Shown: positions 18,106 through 27,914, numbered from the stretch's first letter. The stretch is 64,000 bases of DNA from G965230065 sp965230065 (GCA_965230065.1 OZ245942.1:5952001-6016000), one strand, 5' to 3'. Notes: generated from the letters alone by a model not told the origin. Made by a program: numbers and translations.

Positions 18106-19209
18106 ATGAGCGCTACCACTATCAGCCAGATTTTTGTCATTATTACCTTCCTTTCTAATATTGCATGCACCAGCAAAACCATGCAGGAAAGCACCACCAT
18201 GGCCGATGTAGGGGACGTTCCTCCGGATGAAAAAATTCAGGTGGTAGCCGTTCCTGATGAACAACGTGTAAATGTGCTTGTTGATGGCATGCCTTTTACC
18301 GCTTATATCTATCCGGAAACGATGAAAAAGCCGGTTTTGTATCCTATTAATACGAGCAGTGGTACGCCCATTACCCGTGGATACCCGATTGAACCCAGGG
18401 CTGGCGAAAGGGTTGACCACCCCCACCATGTAGGGTTCTGGTTTAATTATGGTGACGTAAATGGCCTTGATTTCTGGAATAACTCAGATGCGGTTGATCC
18501 GGCAAAAAGTGATAAATATGGTACCATCGTACACCAGGAAGTGGTACAAACCAGCAGCGGAAATGACAAAGGCGAACTCTCCGTTGTCATGGACTGGATG
18601 GCCCCTGATGGTGAAAATCTCATCACAGAAGAAACCAAATTTGTATTCCGTGCACCTGATGCCCAAACCCGCATCATTGACCGGATTACGAAGCTTACTG
18701 CTGAAGTAGATGTTTCGCTGAAAGATAACAAAGAAGGCGTTTTGGGCATACGCCTGGCCAGACAGTTGGAGCACCCTTCTGACAAACCCGCTGTTTTTAC
18801 AGATGCCTCTGGGAACCCAACCAATGTAGAAGCCATGGATAACGAAGGCGTAACCGGAGTGTATCATAGCAGTGAGGGCATTGAAGGGACTGACGTATGG
18901 GGAACACGGGCACGGTGGATGAACCTTACAGGCACCATTAAGGAAGAAAATATTGCTTTAATCATCATGGATCATCCCGGAAATGTAGGCTACCCCACCT
19001 ACTGGCATGCCCGGGGCTATGGCCTGTTTGCTGCCAATCCTCTGGGGCAAGCAGCTTTATCTGACGGCAAAGACAAACTCAATTTTAAATTATCAGCCGG
19101 AGAGTCAGTAACTTTCAGGCACAGGGTGGTTGTACACTCAGGAGAAGAATGGACTGAGGAAGCCATAGAGAAGATTTATACCCAATTTGCCGAGAACACG
19201 GGTTCTTAA
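18106..19209 (+). CDS. PmoA/DUF6807 family lipoprotein
   Basis: About 367 aa from the ATG at 18106; a TTG at 18076 would extend it but spoils the signal peptide. The signal ends LSNIAC. The body matches the DUF6807 family (called 'PmoA' in databases) with GERVDHPHHVGFWFNYGDVNGLDFW, NRITKLTAEVDVSL-like strands, and GYPTYWHARGYGLFAANPLGQ. Despite the name these are not methane monooxygenase subunits; they are beta-sandwich proteins found in glycan-utilisation loci, often with Gfo/Idh/MocA enzymes such as the one at 5858. The histidines in the HPHH segment suggest a binding or catalytic site. Role: probable periplasmic or surface sugar-processing partner of the uptake locus, by inference only. 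Confidence 0.8.
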   Translation: MSATTISQIFVIITFLSNIACTSKTMQESTTMADVGDVPPDEKIQVVAVPDEQRVNVLVDGMPFTAYIYPETMKKPVLYPINTSSGTPITRGYPIEPRAGERVDHPHHVGFWFNYGDVNGLDFWNNSDAVDPAKSDKYGTIVHQEVVQTSSGNDKGELSVVMDWMAPDGENLITEETKFVFRAPDAQTRIIDRITKLTAEVDVSLKDNKEGVLGIRLARQLEHPSDKPAVFTDASGNPTNVEAMDNEGVTGVYHSSEGIEGTDVWGTRARWMNLTGTIKEENIALIIMDHPGNVGYPTYWHARGYGLFAANPLGQAALSDGKDKLNFKLSAGESVTFRHRVVVHSGEEWTEEAIEKIYTQFAENTGS

Positions 19210-19345
19210 ATTTTTACCCCACTTACAGTCCTGTATTATTTAGGAAAAAATATTGAAGTTAATCTGACTTTTTGTAGTGTGGCCGGGCTGCCCCAGGCCG
19301 AAGTAGAACAGTCGCCTTACAAAAAATCAGTAAATTACTTTTGTA

Positions 19346-19930
19346 TTACTTAAAAACCATCATTAAAAACCATAACAAAAGTGAATTTGTATGCAAAGAA
19401 AGGCACTCTTTGATGGTTTTTGAGGCTTTCACCAATTGTGACTTCACAGTATTTACAGAAATACCCAACATCTCGGCAATCTCCTCGGCACTTCGGCCTT
19501 CTTCATTACGCATTTTGAAAATTATCTGTCTTTTTTCCGGAAGGGCCTCAATGGCCTGTAATGCAACTTCTTCAAACTCCCGGTATGTTACTGTATCTTC
19601 TGTAAGATGATCCTCATGGGTAACGTTGAGGGCAATATCCTGATTTCGTAATGTTTCACTGGCCCGTTTCTTCAGGTAATTGAGCGACAGGTTTTTTGTG
19701 ATCTTAAACAGGTAAGCATCAAACGAAAAATTGAGATTAATATCATGTTTAACGTCCCAAAGCTTGATAAAAGCCTGTTGCACAATTTCCTCAGCATCGG
19801 GTTTATTTTTTGTAAACTTTAAAGCATAAAAATAGAGCTTACCTTTATATGCATCATATACTTGCCTGAAAGCTTTCTCATCTCCCGACGACAGTTTACG
19901 AATGGTGGTCTTATTTAACAATGCAGGCAT
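19346..19930 (-). CDS. ECF RNA polymerase sigma factor (Bacteroidota expansion type)
   Basis: About 194 aa from the ATG at 19930 (MPALLNKTTIRKL); a TTG upstream gives the longer frame. Region 2 is clear: FRQVYDAYKGKLYFYALKFTKNKPDAEEIVQQAFIKLWD. Region 4 is EALPEKRQIIFKMRNEEGRSAEEIAEMLGISVNTVKSQLVKA, the promoter -35 recognition helix-turn-helix. This is the class that pairs with FecR-type anti-sigma factors. It lies at the far end of the uptake locus in convergent orientation, a plausible but non-adjacent partner for the FecR at 10941. No second FecR is visible nearby. Confidence 0.92.
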   Translation of the reverse strand: MPALLNKTTIRKLSSGDEKAFRQVYDAYKGKLYFYALKFTKNKPDAEEIVQQAFIKLWDVKHDINLNFSFDAYLFKITKNLSLNYLKKRASETLRNQDIALNVTHEDHLTEDTVTYREFEEVALQAIEALPEKRQIIFKMRNEEGRSAEEIAEMLGISVNTVKSQLVKASKTIKECLSLHTNSLLLWFLMMVFK

Positions 19931-20024
19931 CAAAAATAAAAACAATTAAAATACAACGTATTTCAAGAGATAATTTTATGGAAATTATAGCAAACTAGCA
20001 ATAGTATTGATAAAATATTATAAT

Positions 20025-20603
20025 TTAATCTACTTTATTTAACTCAATTGCCACAGGGGTAGTTTGTAAATTCAAACCTCCCCCCGGTAGAGGCGAGCCA
20101 ATTGAATATTGGGTATCTTTTACCAACGGAAAGTTACTGACCCTTCCTGAAAGGATACTGTTAGCCAAAGTAAAATTTTCAATGAGTACAGTAACCGGTG
20201 CCGGATTGGTAATGAAAAGCGTAATTTGGGTCCGCTCATCATTTACTTCCCACCTGCCGCCCTGAATTTCATTTGTTTCTCCTATACAAACGAAAAAACC
20301 CTGCCCATTTTCTCTCAATTCAAGAGCAGCATTGTTTGGGTCATTACATGGTGCCGCCCCAAATAATCCTCCGGCTACGTAAGAGGTTGCATCCCCACCT
20401 GCCGGAAAAGTTATATCCTGCCCATTGATCTTTATGGTAATTTCATTCTCAAAAGTGGCCGACCTAAAAGTATATTTACCTACCAATGGCTCTACCTGGG
20501 GTTCATCATCCCCTTCGTCTTCACTGCAAGAAAAAAAAGCAATAGGAAACACCAAAAACACACCAAGTATTATGACCCACTGTACATTCAACACATATTT
20601 CAT
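20025..20603 (-). CDS. lipoprotein of unknown function
   Basis: A 192-aa lipoprotein with a signal peptide ending FFSC (Cys about 26), then an acidic SEDEGDDEPQVEP linker. The mature part looks like a small beta-barrel: VGKYTFRSATFENEITIKINGQ at the start resembles the opening strand of lipocalin-like Bacteroidota lipoproteins, and RWEVNDERTQITLFI is another strand. No catalytic motif is visible. It is monocistronic on the minus strand, directly upstream of the ECF sigma gene in the same direction (about 95 bases), so the two could share a transcript. Confidence 0.65.
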   Translation of the reverse strand: MKYVLNVQWVIILGVFLVFPIAFFSCSEDEGDDEPQVEPLVGKYTFRSATFENEITIKINGQDITFPAGGDATSYVAGGLFGAAPCNDPNNAALELRENGQGFFVCIGETNEIQGGRWEVNDERTQITLFITNPAPVTVLIENFTLANSILSGRVSNFPLVKDTQYSIGSPLPGGGLNLQTTPVAIELNKVD

Positions 20604-20888
20604 AAATTATGATTTTTTGATAAGATCATTCGCATACAATCTTAATAAATACCTGCTATAAGTTAATAAAAACATGCATATTATTTATGGAAAGCATAGA
20701 AAACCCACAAATTGGCGCCCTTTATTACATCACACTAACCTATATCAATTTTTAGCAATAGGTTCATTCATTCTTTTTATTTTGCAAAGCCCCTTTTGTT
20801 TTGATCATAATTTCTGATTTTTGCATATTGCTTATAACCTTGATATTAAATATTTAAATAAAAATTGGCTAAAATATTACATCAACAT

Positions 20889-23732
20889 ATGAAAACTACC
20901 CATTATTATTTTCAGCTGAAAGCAATGAATTTTTGGAATATTCTGTGTTTCATATTATGCATCTCTTCCATTGCTGCGCAGGCACAAGACAATGTAATTC
21001 TCTACCGGATAAACGGTGGAGGAGAAAAAATAGAAGACGAACCCATCGGTTGGGAAGCCGACCTCACAGCCACCCGCAATCATGGGGTAGCCAAAAAAGG
21101 AAAACCTTCTCCTTATCTCACAATCACCTTTGAGAATGAACAAGACCTGACATTTGCTGTTCCTTCCTTCACAGGGACAAATAGTACAGAATACCCCAAC
21201 TCCTTGTTTGCTACCGAAAGATTTAGCACTTACCGCAACAAAATAAGCCAAACATGGGATTTTCCGGTATCAGTACCCGGTACTTATACCATTAACCTGT
21301 TATTTGCTGAAGTTTGGGAAGGCTCCCAGAATGTAAGGGATAGGGTGTTTGGCGTATCCATTGAAGATAGCACCGTTACTGAATCATTAGATTTAGTAGC
21401 TGAGGTAGGTTGGAATGTAGCCACAGTTAAATCGTACGACATCGAAGTGACTGATGGCAATATTGATATTGATCTTCTAAGAATAGTACAGAACCCTGCT
21501 GTTAAAGGTATTGAAATTATCGGCCCCACTGGTGCCAACCAAAATACCCCCCCCCTAATTAGCCACCTTCCATTAATCAGGGCAGAAGGAGGAACCACCA
21601 TCAATACTTCCATTTCTGCCAATGAAGAAGACGGCGATCCTGTAAGTTTGGCGTTTACCGTAAAAGATCAAAATGGCATTACAATTGACCCCGGCAGGTA
21701 CACTTTTACTGATAATGGAGATGGCACGGGTTCATTAGTATGGGAAACCGAACCCACGGACGTCTTTTTTTATACCGCTACGGTTACTGCTACTGATAAG
21801 GACGGAACAGATAGCAGAAGTTTTACAATTATTGTAAGCGAAAAGGTTAAGAACATTCTTTACAGGGTGAATGTGGGAGGTAGTGAGCTGGAAGATGCCC
21901 TTGACGCCTCACAACCTCCTTTCACTGCAGATGCAAAAGGGGCGCCTTCCCCTTATGTTACAGGAGGTGAAGTTGATAAATCAAATAATGTAATTACACC
22001 CTCTCCTTCGGTACCTGCTTATGTGCCGCCTGCATTGTTTCAATCTGAACGGTATTGGTCACAAGAAGAAAGTATTGATGGAAAATGGTCGTTTGAAGTG
22101 CCAGACGGACAACTGGTCAGTGTGCGACTCTTCCTTGCTGAAGTCTTTTTGTCTGACAATGGGAACAATTCCAATGCCGAAAAAGGCCCTCGCAAATTTG
22201 ATATCATCATCAACGAAGATACTGTTGAAAAAGCGCTTGATATATTTGAAGAAGTTGGGCAGAACGTCGGCATCATGCGTACCTACAGTGTAATCAGTGA
22301 TGGTACCATTGATATAAGCTTTGGCTATATTTCTGAAAAACCAAACCTTAAAGGGATTGAGCTTATTAATATAGAGCCACTCTCTGTTACAGTAAACAAG
22401 GTAGATGCATCTTGCTTTGGAGGAAAAGGATCTGCGAGTATTGATGTTTCCGGTGGAATTGGGCCGTACGAAATTATCTGGGAGAATAACAACAATGCTA
22501 CTCCCGAAGAGTTGCTGGCAGGGACATATACTGTTACCATAAAAGACGCAAGTGGACAACAAGTCATAGAAGAAGTAACCATCAACGAACCTGAAGCACT
22601 TTCAGTAACTATAGAGACTACCGATGCATCAGCTATAGATGCCAACGACGGAATGGCTACTGCCACCATTACCGGCGGTACTGAACCCTACGCTTTGGAT
22701 TGGGGAGAAGGCATAAACCCGGAAGCTCTGTCTGCCGGCCTCTACGTACTCACTGTAACAGATGCCAATGATTGTACAACTACCGAAGAATTTGCCATTG
22801 GAGATCCTGATACGCTTGTGGTAGATGTTAAAGTTACGAATCCTACTTGTAAAGGGGATACCGGCTCTGCTGAAGTAAATGCTACTGGCGGGATAGCTCC
22901 TTATACCATTGAATGGGGAGAAGGCATAGACCCTGTCGCTTTAATTGCCGGGGAATACACAGTTATAGTAACTGACAAGACTGGAAAACAAGTTGAGAAA
23001 AAAATTGAGATTACAGAGCCCGAAACAGCCCTTACCATTAAAGTCAGCGCCACAGATGCCACCGCCTCTGGGGCTACTGATGGCAGTGCCAGTGTCAGTG
23101 TAGAGGGAGGCACTTCTCCGTACAATATTTTCTGGGGAGATATCAACCCTACCAATTTAGCTGCCGGCACCTATACAGTAACTGTAAAAGATGCTGCCGG
23201 TTGTGAAAAAGAAGAAGTATTTACCATAGAAGAACCTGAAGCGCTTACCGCTGAAGTTACCAAAACTGATGCTACCTGCGATGAGGCTGGCTCAGCTTCT
23301 GTAACTGTCAATGGGGGTATCCCGCCCTACGAAGTAAACTGGAGTGATGATGCTGATCCGGAAAACCTAACCGAAGGTACTTATCAGGTAACCATTACAG
23401 ATGCCAATGGAGTAAGTATTAACAAAGAAGTCGCTATAATCCTGGACTGTGATGAGCCGGTGGGTACAGAAGATCCCACTAAGGAAGATCTTTTGCTAAA
23501 GGTATACCCTGTACCGGGCGACGGATTATTACATATTAACGTAGAAACTTCACTGGCAGACAAAGAAGGGGCACTGCGTATTTATTCACTGTACGGGCAG
23601 GTTGTTTACCAACAAAAAATAAATACCTGGAAAACAAGTATCATAAATGTAAGTAGCCTTAGCACTGGTACTTATATTCTTGAAGTAGAGACAAAAGACA
23701 CCATTTTAAAGCGCAGATTATTGATACAATAA
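20889..23732 (+). CDS. secreted malectin-domain protein with SprB repeats and T9SS sorting tail
   Basis: About 947 aa from the ATG at 20889; the longer frame starts at TTG, and an ATG at 20925 is also possible. Layout: signal peptide; malectin-like domain 1 (ILYRINGGGEKIEDEP to GIEIIGPTGA); a cadherin-like beta domain (VSLAFTVKDQNG to TIIVSEK); malectin-like domain 2 (ILYRVNVGGSELEDALD to GIELINIE); five consecutive SprB repeats of about 70 residues, each with a GG-PY-W core; and a T9SS type A sorting domain (LKVYPVPGDGLLHINVE to LKRRLLIQ). Malectin folds bind carbohydrate. SprB repeats occur in gliding adhesins. The protein is thus probably a secreted, surface-attached carbohydrate-binding adhesin. 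It is a close paralogue of the next gene. Confidence 0.85.
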   Translation: MKTTHYYFQLKAMNFWNILCFILCISSIAAQAQDNVILYRINGGGEKIEDEPIGWEADLTATRNHGVAKKGKPSPYLTITFENEQDLTFAVPSFTGTNSTEYPNSLFATERFSTYRNKISQTWDFPVSVPGTYTINLLFAEVWEGSQNVRDRVFGVSIEDSTVTESLDLVAEVGWNVATVKSYDIEVTDGNIDIDLLRIVQNPAVKGIEIIGPTGANQNTPPLISHLPLIRAEGGTTINTSISANEEDGDPVSLAFTVKDQNGITIDPGRYTFTDNGDGTGSLVWETEPTDVFFYTATVTATDKDGTDSRSFTIIVSEKVKNILYRVNVGGSELEDALDASQPPFTADAKGAPSPYVTGGEVDKSNNVITPSPSVPAYVPPALFQSERYWSQEESIDGKWSFEVPDGQLVSVRLFLAEVFLSDNGNNSNAEKGPRKFDIIINEDTVEKALDIFEEVGQNVGIMRTYSVISDGTIDISFGYISEKPNLKGIELINIEPLSVTVNKVDASCFGGKGSASIDVSGGIGPYEIIWENNNNATPEELLAGTYTVTIKDASGQQVIEEVTINEPEALSVTIETTDASAIDANDGMATATITGGTEPYALDWGEGINPEALSAGLYVLTVTDANDCTTTEEFAIGDPDTLVVDVKVTNPTCKGDTGSAEVNATGGIAPYTIEWGEGIDPVALIAGEYTVIVTDKTGKQVEKKIEITEPETALTIKVSATDATASGATDGSASVSVEGGTSPYNIFWGDINPTNLAAGTYTVTVKDAAGCEKEEVFTIEEPEALTAEVTKTDATCDEAGSASVTVNGGIPPYEVNWSDDADPENLTEGTYQVTITDANGVSINKEVAIILDCDEPVGTEDPTKEDLLLKVYPVPGDGLLHINVETSLADKEGALRIYSLYGQVVYQQKINTWKTSIINVSSLSTGTYILEVETKDTILKRRLLIQ

Positions 23733-23750
23733 TCAAACTCCCTACCTTCT

Positions 23751-23790
23751 AACCGGCCTGACTGCCCTTATCAGTCAGGCTGGTTTAAAT
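23751..23790 (+). terminator. hairpin downstream of the first malectin/SprB gene
   Basis: A 13-bp stem (23751-23763 with 23773-23785, one G-U pair) with a 9-nt loop lies 19 bases after the stop. The tail TTTAAATTC is only weakly T rich, so this is a terminator or a transcript-end stabiliser. The rest of the 420-base spacer to 24152 is non-coding and becomes extremely A/T rich near the next gene. Confidence 0.6.
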
Positions 23791-24100
23791 TCAAACGCAG
23801 GAAGTCTTGCTAATTCCATATTTGTTTTTTCTGCGAAATACCAACTTTTGATAACATACCCATCTTTTTTACTATTTTCAGTACACTTACCCCAAAAGAG
23901 CATTTCTTTTTCAACGCTCAATAAAAGCACATCACCGATACCGGCCTGATCACCTGGAACAGGCCATATACAGGATACTTCTTAAACAATCCCATATATT
24001 TTCTCTGGTAATGAATACTTCTTACTACATATCAAATCTGTTTTTATAACTATTTGTAAATATTATTATATTTATTTAACTTTAATTATTAAAATAATAA

Positions 24101-24108
24101 TACATTTG
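24101..24108 (+). promoter_or_regulatory. candidate Bacteroidota -7 promoter element (TACATTTG)
   Basis: TACATTTG matches the Bacteroidota -7 consensus TANNTTTG exactly. It lies 45 bases before the ATG of the second malectin/SprB gene in a very A/T-rich tract. A clear -33 TTTG at the right distance is not visible. Confidence 0.4.
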
Positions 24109-24152
24109 TATTATATTATTCAATGTTATTTTTGATCTAACCTTAGTTAAAT

Positions 24153-27005
24153 ATGTATAATACAGCCATTTATTACACTCTATCAATACGGGAGTTGCTC
24201 TGCAGCGGCCTATTTATTTTCATATTGCTTATGCAACCAGCTGCCTTGCGTGGACAAGATACTGAAATCCTCTACCGGGTAAATGCAGGAGGTGAAAAGG
24301 TAGAAGCGAAGGCAATGGATTGGGAAGCTGACTTTACGGCAACCTCCAATCATGGGGAAGCAAAAAAAGGTACCCCCTCACCCTACTATACCATTACCAA
24401 TGTCAATGGTCAGGATTTAGCTTTTGCCATACCTTCATTCACCGGCAAAAACAAGAATGATAAAAAGGAATATCCAAACCAGCTTTTTGCTACCGAAAGG
24501 TTCACGACTTTTCGTGAAAAAGTTAGCCAGACCTGGGATTTTCCGGTATCAGTAGCTGGCACTTATACCATCAATTTATTATTTGCCGAAATTTGGGATG
24601 GTGCCCAGGAACCCGGCAAAAGGATATTTGGGATTGCCATTGAAGACAGCATCGTAACAGATTCTATTGATCTTGTAACTGACCCGGGTTGGAACGAAGC
24701 CCTGATCAAAACATATGAAATGGTGGTAGAAGATGGCAATATAGACATTAACTTACTGAGAATTGTACAGAACCCCACCATCAAAGGCATTGAAATTATC
24801 GGGCCGGCAGGAGCAAATATCAACCTGCCCCCTCAGTTTGTAAATGTTCCGCTGGTACGAGGTGAAGCCGGAGAAACATTAAATGCAACATTCACCACCC
24901 TGGAGAAAGACGGGGATGCCATAGCGTTGAGCCTCATTGTGAATGACCAAAACGGAAATTCCATTGATCCGGCGTTGTATACTTTTACTGACAACGGAGA
25001 CGGTACCGGAACCCTGGTATGGGAAACCCTGGAAACCGATATTTTCTTTTATAACGCTACCATCACCGCATCTGATAAAGATGGTGCAGATACCCGGGAT
25101 TTTAACATTATCGTTAGCGAAAAAATAGATGATATCCTGTACAGGGTAAATGCCGGAGGGCCTGCTGTAGAAGATGCCCTGGACCAGGAACGCCCGTCAT
25201 TTTCAGCAGATCCGAAGGGAAATCCCTCTCCTTACGGCAGCGGGGGCGATACGTACCTATCAAGCAATCCGGTGAGTGTGAACACTTCAGTGCCGGCTTA
25301 TGTGCCCCTCAGCCTGTTTCAATCTGAAAGGTTTTGGTCAGTTCCCGATGGCGATGAGGGCAAATGGTCATTTGACGTACCTGACGGAAAGCTGGTGAGC
25401 GTACGCCTTTTCCTTTCTGAAATTTTCTTAACCGCAGAAGGCGTGAACAGTAATGAAAACAAAGGCCCTCGTAAATTTGATGTTATGATCAACGAAGACA
25501 CCGTTGACAGGGCCATTGATGTGTTCGCTGAAGTAGGCGGAAACGTCGGTATTATGCGCACGTACAGCGTTATCAGTAACGGAAAGATTGATGTCAGCTT
25601 TGGGGCTCTTTCAGAAAACCCCAGCATCAAAGGCATTGAAATTATCGGAGTAGAACCCATAACTGTTAATATCAATAAGGTAGATGCTGCTTGTTTTGGC
25701 GGGCTTGGCTCCGCTACGGTTGAAGTGTCTGGCGGACTGGGTCCTTATGAAATAATCTGGGCAGATGGCGCCTCTCCTGATCAATTGCTGGCAGGCACTT
25801 ACAGCGTTATCATAAAAGATGGTAGCGGGCAGGAGAAAGAGGAAGAAGTAACCATCGGCCAGCCAGAACCACTGACGGTTACCATTGAAACCACAGATGC
25901 CTCAGCCATAGGAGCCAGTGATGGAAAGGCTGTCGCTACTGTTGCCGGAGGAGCCGGGCCTTACACCTTAGATTGGGGAGAGGGCATCAACCCGGAAGCA
26001 TTGCCTGCCGGAAATTATTCGCCTACCGTTACAGATGCGAACGGGTGCAGCACCGGCAAAGATTTTGTCATTGGCGACCCCAATACACTCATCGTAAATG
26101 TTGAAACTACCAACCCCTCCTGTTTTGGAGGCACGGGTACTGCTGCGGTAACTGCTACCGGAGGCAGTGAACCATACACCATTGAATGGGCAGATGAAGT
26201 AGACCCTGATGCCCTGCCTGCCGGAGAGTATACCGTTACTGTTACAGATAATGCGGGGAAACAAGTAGAGAAAAAAATAGCGATTACCCAGCCAGAAACC
26301 GCACTCGATATTGTGGCTAACACTACCGATGCCAGTGCCTTTGGTGCAGCAGATGGTAGTGCCAACCTTAGTGTTTCGGGCGGCACTTCCCCGTATAATA
26401 TATTCTGGGGAGATATCGATCCGAATGCCATTGCTGCCGGATCTTATATGGTAAAAGTAAAAGATGCTGCCGGCTGTGAAAAAGAGGTGGAGTTTTCTAT
26501 TGGGGAACCCGCTAAACTAACAGCAGAAATCACGAAAACTGATGCTACCTGTGAAGCACCGGGATCAGCAACCGTTGCAATAAACGGGGGTACATTTCCC
26601 TACTTAATCAACTGGAGTGATGACGCTGATCCTGAAAACCTGGACGAAGGCACTTATCAGGTAACCATCATCGATGCCAATGATGTGCGTATCGTTAAAG
26701 AAGTAATAATAATACTGGATTGTGATGAGCCGGTAGGCACGGAAGACCCTGTAGATGAAAACATGATGCTTAACCTTTATCCGGTACCTGGTAATGGTAT
26801 ATTGCATGTAAGTGTACCTGCATCGCTGGCCGATCAGGATGCCGTCATAAAAATTTATACTATCTACGGCCAAAACTTATACCAGCAAAAAGCCAATACC
26901 CGGGATGTGGCTACCGTGAATGCAGGAAGCCTTAGTAAAGGCACTTACATACTTGAAGTGCAAACAAAGGGCAAGGTGCTGAAACGAAGGTTCGTTATCA
27001 AATAA
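24153..27005 (+). CDS. secreted malectin-domain protein with SprB repeats and T9SS sorting tail (paralogue)
   Basis: A 950-aa protein with the same architecture as the preceding gene: signal peptide (to LRGQD); malectin-like domain 1 (ILYRVNAGGEKVEAKA); a cadherin-like beta domain; malectin-like domain 2 (ILYRVNAGGPAVEDALD); five SprB repeats (for example TVTIETTDASAIGASDGKA, then GGAGPYTLDWGEGINPEAL); and a type A sorting domain (NLYPVPGNGILHVSV, ending LKRRFVIK). The pair is an obvious tandem duplication that has since diverged. The C-terminal domain should direct it through the type IX system to the surface. It ends in a convergent arrangement with the LytTR regulator, with a perfect inverted repeat in between. 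Confidence 0.87.
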   Translation: MYNTAIYYTLSIRELLCSGLFIFILLMQPAALRGQDTEILYRVNAGGEKVEAKAMDWEADFTATSNHGEAKKGTPSPYYTITNVNGQDLAFAIPSFTGKNKNDKKEYPNQLFATERFTTFREKVSQTWDFPVSVAGTYTINLLFAEIWDGAQEPGKRIFGIAIEDSIVTDSIDLVTDPGWNEALIKTYEMVVEDGNIDINLLRIVQNPTIKGIEIIGPAGANINLPPQFVNVPLVRGEAGETLNATFTTLEKDGDAIALSLIVNDQNGNSIDPALYTFTDNGDGTGTLVWETLETDIFFYNATITASDKDGADTRDFNIIVSEKIDDILYRVNAGGPAVEDALDQERPSFSADPKGNPSPYGSGGDTYLSSNPVSVNTSVPAYVPLSLFQSERFWSVPDGDEGKWSFDVPDGKLVSVRLFLSEIFLTAEGVNSNENKGPRKFDVMINEDTVDRAIDVFAEVGGNVGIMRTYSVISNGKIDVSFGALSENPSIKGIEIIGVEPITVNINKVDAACFGGLGSATVEVSGGLGPYEIIWADGASPDQLLAGTYSVIIKDGSGQEKEEEVTIGQPEPLTVTIETTDASAIGASDGKAVATVAGGAGPYTLDWGEGINPEALPAGNYSPTVTDANGCSTGKDFVIGDPNTLIVNVETTNPSCFGGTGTAAVTATGGSEPYTIEWADEVDPDALPAGEYTVTVTDNAGKQVEKKIAITQPETALDIVANTTDASAFGAADGSANLSVSGGTSPYNIFWGDIDPNAIAAGSYMVKVKDAAGCEKEVEFSIGEPAKLTAEITKTDATCEAPGSATVAINGGTFPYLINWSDDADPENLDEGTYQVTIIDANDVRIVKEVIIILDCDEPVGTEDPVDENMMLNLYPVPGNGILHVSVPASLADQDAVIKIYTIYGQNLYQQKANTRDVATVNAGSLSKGTYILEVQTKGKVLKRRFVIK

Positions 27006-27016
27006 TTTTACCCCCT

Positions 27017-27068
27017 GAACTTTGACAAAGCCGGACGAGGTGCCGTCGCGAAAGCTTTGTCAAAGTTC
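27017..27068. terminator. perfect 15-bp inverted repeat between convergent genes
   Basis: GAACTTTGACAAAGC (27017-27031) and its exact complement (27054-27068) flank a 22-nt GC-rich loop. The hairpin ends TTCTTT on the plus strand. It probably terminates both convergent transcripts. Confidence 0.6.
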
Positions 27069-27107
27069 TTTCACAAAAAGATCAACCAAACCGGCTGTTC
27101 CCCTTCC

Positions 27108-27914
27108 CTATTTTTCAAACAACCCCATAAACTTCCCCCGGTAACTACGGCTCAGTTTTAGCTCACTGCCATTGCAGAGTTTTACTACAAACTCACCATT
27201 GAAGTAAGGTTCCAACTCAGCGATAAAATTAATATTCACAATGCTGGATTTATGGATGCGTACAAACACATTCGTTGGTAATTTTTCTTCAATATTTTTC
27301 ATGCTTTCCCGCACCAGGTGGTATTTGCCTTCAATATGAATCTTTACATAGCTATCATAAGCTTCTATCCAGATAATTTCTTTTTTAGGCAAAAAGTAAA
27401 TTTTCCCGGATGATTTGATAACCAGCTTATCAGCCAGGGAGGCAGCATTCTGATGGATGAGTGCATCAGCTTCCTGTGTATCTTTTTGCCTGGAATACCC
27501 TTCAAGAATTACCGATAATTTTTGGTTGATATGTTGCAAAGAAGCGTTTCTGATGTGCTCTTTCGCCAGGGCTAATGATTCATAAAACCGTTTGTTGGTA
27601 AAGGGCTTTAGCAAATAATCAATCGCATGTAAATCAAAGGCTTTCACAGCATATTGATCGTAAGCCGTGGCAAATATCACCGCGGGCATTATTTCCGGCT
27701 GTACCGAGTTGAGCACATCAAAGCCATTTACTTCAGGCATCTGAATATCAAGGAATACCAAATCCGGGGCAGTTTCATTGATAGCCTTAATGGCCTGTAC
27801 GCCATCTTCACAAACAGCAATAAGCCAAATATCCGGATCTTTGCTTAGCAGCGATTTCATTCCCTCCCGGGCTTCTTCTTCATCATCTACGATAACTGTC
27901 CTGATTTTTTCCAT
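27108..27914 (-). CDS. LytTR family response regulator
   Basis: About 268 aa from the ATG at 27914 (MEKIRTVIVDDEEEAR); a longer frame begins at a GTG inside the kinase gene. The receiver domain has the acidic pair VDDE, the phosphoacceptor Asp in LVFLDIQMP, and the Lys in YLLKPF. The C-terminal LytTR DNA-binding domain starts at KLVIKSSGKIYFLPKKEIIWIEAYDSYVKI and ends VFVRIHKSSIVNINFI...LSRSYRGKF. It is transcribed after, and tightly linked to, the LytS-type kinase. Targets are unknown; neighbouring malectin/SprB genes are candidates by position only. Confidence 0.92.
   Translation of the reverse strand: MEKIRTVIVDDEEEAREGMKSLLSKDPDIWLIAVCEDGVQAIKAINETAPDLVFLDIQMPEVNGFDVLNSVQPEIMPAVIFATAYDQYAVKAFDLHAIDYLLKPFTNKRFYESLALAKEHIRNASLQHINQKLSVILEGYSRQKDTQEADALIHQNAASLADKLVIKSSGKIYFLPKKEIIWIEAYDSYVKIHIEGKYHLVRESMKNIEEKLPTNVFVRIHKSSIVNINFIAELEPYFNGEFVVKLCNGSELKLSRSYRGKFMGLFEK

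Noticed and set aside
18106..19209. Possible methane monooxygenase subunit, because the family is called PmoA
   Set aside because: The protein is a secreted beta-type lipoprotein with no membrane helices or copper-site pattern of particulate methane monooxygenase.
22386..23455. Regular ~210-base periodicity that could suggest a tandem DNA repeat or CRISPR
   Set aside because: The period is the SprB protein repeat; DNA copies are diverged and in frame, and no spacers or short identical repeats exist.
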